A DNA stretch of 64,000 bases, taken from the NCBI GenBank assembly GCA_031763025.1, contig JASSKH010000024.1:5919387-5983386 (forward strand). Direction: 5' to 3'. Source of the DNA: Macrocystis pyrifera (lineage: Eukaryota > Sar > Phaeophyceae > Laminariales > Laminariaceae). Shown here piece after piece: positions 60,739-64,000 of the stretch. A program made the translations under genes and the position numbers. The notes below the pieces were generated by a model. The model ran no database searches. It was not told the DNA's origin and saw only the letters and a program-made list of their open reading frames with translations. Position 1 is the first letter of the stretch; each line of letters starts with the position of its first letter.

Positions 60739-61079
60739 TACTATTACTAGAGAGATACCTGGTGATCGTATTTATACATGTTGCGTCGCAACCCTCCAAA
60801 GTACCCGAAAGAGATGGCTCTCCCGGGTGGCTATCTCCACCGCACCTACTCTCGGGGGTCAGGGCGGGTCAACGTGCCCAAACTCCAGGGGTAACCGCAG
60901 CCTGTTCTGATGTTGCAACTGCTGTAGCTATGGGCTAAATTGACGCGACACGAAATTTGAACGTGGATGTGTAGTGACTTAAGCTTCTTTTTTTTGTACC
61001 AATCCGCCGGAGGATTTAAAAAAAAAAAAAAAAAAAAAAACGTTCTTTCTACCCGTTGACAAGTATTATTACTATTAAT

Positions 61080-61180
61080 ATTACGTGCGACCATAGTTAG
61101 TACGCCCAAATGTAAAAATAAGGAAATATATAGGCTTCTGTGTGTACTGCTGTGTCCTATTTACTATGGTCCCTATCAGT
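61080..61180. mobile_element. TATTACGGGGG hairpin MITE, degraded copy
   Basis: ACCATAGTTAGTACG and GTCCTATTTACTATGGTCCC remain; one terminus is lost. Confidence 0.55.
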
Positions 61181-61357
61181 AGCAGCATTAACAGTGATTG
61201 CGGGCACTGGATAGTTGTCTACAGAGCCAGAAATCTGCACTCTGCGACCTTGGCCAAGTTATCCTCCGTCATATTAACAGCATTCCAAGTGTGATGTATG
61301 ATAGTGTTCTTTACACTAACCGTCATTTTAACCATCGACATCCACCACACCAAGAGG

Positions 61358-61450
61358 TAATCCCTTCTAGTACTGCAGTCCCGATATCGGAACAAACTAC
61401 TTGATATTAGAGTGGTTCGTCCCCAAAACGGGACTGCAGTTCTAAAAGGG
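61358..61450. mobile_element. piggyBac-like hairpin MITE, copy
   Basis: Arms CTAGTACTGCAGTCCCG and CGGGACTGCAGTTCTA, ends TCCCTT/AAGGGA. Confidence 0.8.
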
Positions 61451-61782
61451 ACGCTTGTGACGAGAGTCCACGAACAAGCTGTGTCGGGTTGAGACCGGAA
61501 GAATTCAGGGGTTGAAACATTTTACGATTGGTGAGAGCATATTTCCCGGAGATCAGAGACTCATAGCTTAAACCCTCATATCCATCAAACGAAATACCTC
61601 CACCAGAGAGATTCACAAGTTCCGTGGTCGCGGAGATCACAGCGAAAACGGCATCCCGTTTTTCAAGTACAGCCGTACCGCACCGCGGTACCTGCTCCGT
61701 AGTAGTGAAACTCATCCTGAAGAAATCCGCATCTTTGCCTTATATGGCATTTATATATCATACGCACCTATTAATACCATGC

Positions 61783-61890
61783 TAATACGGGGGTCCATAG
61801 TTAATAGGACCTATCGCACACATGAAAACCTATATATCACCTATTTCTACTAAAAAAAATTGGTCCCGTTAACTATGGACCCCCGTAATA
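61783..61890. mobile_element. TATTACGGGGG hairpin MITE, copy 4
   Basis: 108 bp, ends TAATACGGGGGTCCATAG and CTATGGACCCCCGTAATA; nearly perfect arms. Confidence 0.88.
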
Positions 61891-61989
61891 GGTATGGAGT
61901 GTGAATATATTTATTTGTTTGTGTGTTCTTGACATTAACCCCTGTAGGACTGCAGTCCCGTTTCGGGGACAATCTACTCAAGTCTTAAC

Positions 61990-62430
61990 TATGACGGGGG
62001 TCCATAGTAAATAGGACCTACGATAAACACAAGAACCTATATATTTACCTATTCTTACTAACAATATTTTGTCCTACTTACTATATCATCACTTTTACTT
62101 TCCATCCCACTCGTAGGAGGTTTTACCCTGGACGATCTTCTGGACAAGCCGTGGTCACAGGTGTCGTCCCTTCTCCCCCCCCCCCCGGTACGTGCCTTTA
62201 GTTTTTTATCGCACATACGGTTCAGCATTCCCCCACTGCTCGTTGACTTTCATCGAATGAATGTACAGCAAACTCACGCTCTCGCGCTGTCCGCTAATCA
62301 ATTTTATGCAAGAAAAAGTCCCTACGAGCATGCACTCGGTGAGACTCGAACTCACGAACTTGATCTTGATAGGCTCGCGGACCACCTACCAAGCCACCGG
62401 GGACGCCGGTATCTATGGTCCCCCGTAATA
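61990..62430. mobile_element. TATTACGGGGG MITE split by a SINE
   Basis: The left part TATGACGGGGGTCCATAG runs to GTCCTACTTACTAT (62084); the right part resumes as CTATGGTCCCCCGTAATA (62413-62430). Confidence 0.82.
62085..62412 (-). mobile_element. tRNA-derived SINE, copy 3 (youngest layer)
   Basis: A minus-strand full-length SINE of 328 bp, flanked by a short CTAT duplication (62081-62084, 62413-62416). Read on minus, the head is GGTGGCTTGGTAGG with B box GTTCGAGTCTCACC, followed by the shared body and tail. Confidence 0.85.
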
Positions 62431-62488
62431 TTCAAATACTATGGGAAGTACTTTGTCCCGATGACGGGACTCCGGTCTTGAAAGGGTT

Positions 62489-63905
62489 GGGACGTTCTTT
62501 CTACCCTTGGACATCCAGCACTGCACGACCAGAGTTCTTGCCGATTATTCAATCCTATTACATAGAGAGATAAAAAACTACCAGGTATGCGTGAAGACCA
62601 ATGCCGATGGGAAAGCGAAACATCAATAAAAACTTTGAATTTCAAAGATACCCGCCAAAAAAACAGTAGGAACACGCTTGAAAAAAAAAAAAAAAAAAGT
62701 TCGAAACTTTTGGAAAAGTCCGAAAAAAGTGGAAAAGTCCGAAAAAAGAAAATCTGGGGCCGTATGTTCGGCCAACATCGGCGTGAAAAACTCAGGACGA
62801 TGTTCGGTTCGAAGCGGCGAGATTCCGAGTCCTCGACAGATATCGATCGACAAAGCCAACCACTGCGTTATGAATTCTGAACGGAGTGAGCTCGTTAGGG
62901 CTCCGACCCAACCTAGGGTCACCGTGTTGGTTCACACAATGGCCAGTGACGTGTGGCGGGCGCTGGCCAGGCGTACGATAAAAAAACAAGTAGACGCTGG
63001 TGTGCACAAAACAGTAAGACAAAGATTCTGGATCCGTCTCGAACGGCAAAAAAACAGGCTTTTTTTCAGGTTTGGGAGGATACCGTAGGACGCCGCCGGC
63101 AGGCTCTCCCCCCCTAGAGCATGGATCCACCTCCTATCTTCGAGGCCGTCATCTGTACTCGTTGGCCTTGCCGGCACCAAGCGGGTTGGCCGTGGGCTGA
63201 GTCTATATCGAGATCGAGCGTCTATCCTCGCATGAGCTTATTCTTATCAGCGTGTTTGACCATTTGCAACGAGAGAAAACAAATTGCGCCGCCTGCAGCC
63301 ATCAGAACACAAAAAAACAAAAAAAAAAATTAACATTTTTTCCCACAGCGGCGGTACGAGGATATTTGCGGCTGCTTTTATAAAGCAATATATTTTTTAA
63401 AGAAAACTTGCTCGACTTCGCGTTTCCATTGGCATAGGTCTAAGTAGTCACAAAACTACAGCAGTACGGCAGATAAATAAAATACATGGTTACTGTTCAA
63501 AGTAGTACTCTGTAAGGGTACCTGGCACTTGAAAGCTCCCTACGCTGTACGCTGCGGTGTAGAATGTGTGTGTTGTCTTCACATTGAACCGCCCTTCTTT
63601 TTCCCCTCCCATCCTAATCGTAACTCAAGTCAGGACCGGGGTCACACAGCAGGCTCTCCGTGCCCCCTCTCCACCAAGGTTCGTGACTTGCATTTTTCAT
63701 CGCGAGAAGTCTTCAGCTCTTTCTTCCCGCGTCGACTCGCGTCGAATTGCGCGTAGCATATCTTCCAGTGACAGGTGCCACGAGGTAAGATAGTCCGCAA
63801 GAGACTGGTGTGAGTTTGGTTGACTCGGAAGTCCCCGGATATTGCTGCCGGTAGTTTTGGCTACATACCAGACGCGCAACACTCAAGATAGCACTGATGG
63901 CGCAT
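62489..63905. other. unassigned DNA
   Basis: No gene recognised. A run at 62680-62698. A 136-codon frame at 62678-63088 has no family resemblance. Confidence 0.4.
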
Positions 63906-63995
63906 TCCTTTTACGACTGCCGTCCCGTTTTGGGGGCAAACTACTTGGAATTTGAGCGGGGTGTCTCCAAAACCGGACTGCGGTGCTATGTTTCC
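63906..63995. mobile_element. piggyBac-like hairpin MITE, copy
   Basis: Arms TACGACTGCCGTCCCG and CCGGACTGCGGTGCTA with TTTTGGGGGCAAACTACTTG in the centre; outer TTAA sites not seen. Confidence 0.78.
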
Positions 63996-64000
63996 CGACA

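Larger units (their letters stand above)
61935..62488. mobile_element. piggyBac-like MITE split by nested insertions
   Basis: The left half (TTAA at 61935, then CCCCTGTAGGACTGCAGTCC) ends near 61989. The right half (TTTGTCCCGATGACGGGACT then AAAGGGTTGG) resumes near 62447. The intervening DNA is a TATTACGGGGG MITE that is itself split by a SINE. Confidence 0.8.

Noticed and set aside
1..64000. CRISPR arrays, bacterial operons, prophage or plasmid features
   Set aside because: Repeats are tandem or dispersed without regular spacers, and the only supported gene has spliceosomal introns.

Overview
The window looks like nuclear DNA from a eukaryote, most likely a stramenopile alga (a brown alga or relative). 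There are no operons, ribosome binding sites or dense coding. Short tracts of the TTAGGG/CCCTAA telomere type occur at internal positions. Dispersed repeats, microsatellites and long homopolymer runs are abundant. The only convincing gene is broken by introns of 0.17 to 2.3 kb and joins a bZIP DNA-binding region to a PAS domain, a combination known mainly from stramenopiles. Taxonomy is an inference; no rRNA or organelle marker is present.

Layout. 1-1.4 kb: unassigned DNA with a 42-bp minisatellite. 1.4-23 kb: a repeat block built from five copies of one roughly 2.3-3.3 kb unit (called X here). Two copies sit inside a near-identical 4.1-kb segmental duplication that also carries a ~177-bp satellite and a second unit (Y). 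23-26 kb: low-complexity DNA and a trinucleotide microsatellite. 26.5-29.1 kb: a ~200-240-bp tandem array whose two halves face opposite ways. 30-39.5 kb: mostly unassigned DNA with small inverted-repeat transposons, including a hAT-like element with an exact 8-bp target duplication and a piggyBac-like element between two TTAA sites. 39.5-46.3 kb: low-complexity DNA with very long poly-C and poly-G runs and no gene I can support. 46.3-55.2 kb: the bZIP-PAS gene on the minus strand. 55.2-64 kb: a graveyard of short non-autonomous elements (tRNA-derived SINEs and three TIR families), including a SINE inside a MITE inside another MITE.

Function. Only the bZIP-PAS protein has an assignable role: a predicted nuclear sequence-specific transcription factor with Q/S/P/G-rich N-terminal regions, one bZIP basic region and one PAS sensor or dimerisation domain. 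It lacks the cysteine motif of LOV photoreceptors, so it is not an aureochrome. The first coding exon was not found. Everything else is best read as repeats. Most open frames in the repeat blocks are not preserved in diverged copies, so I have not called them genes.
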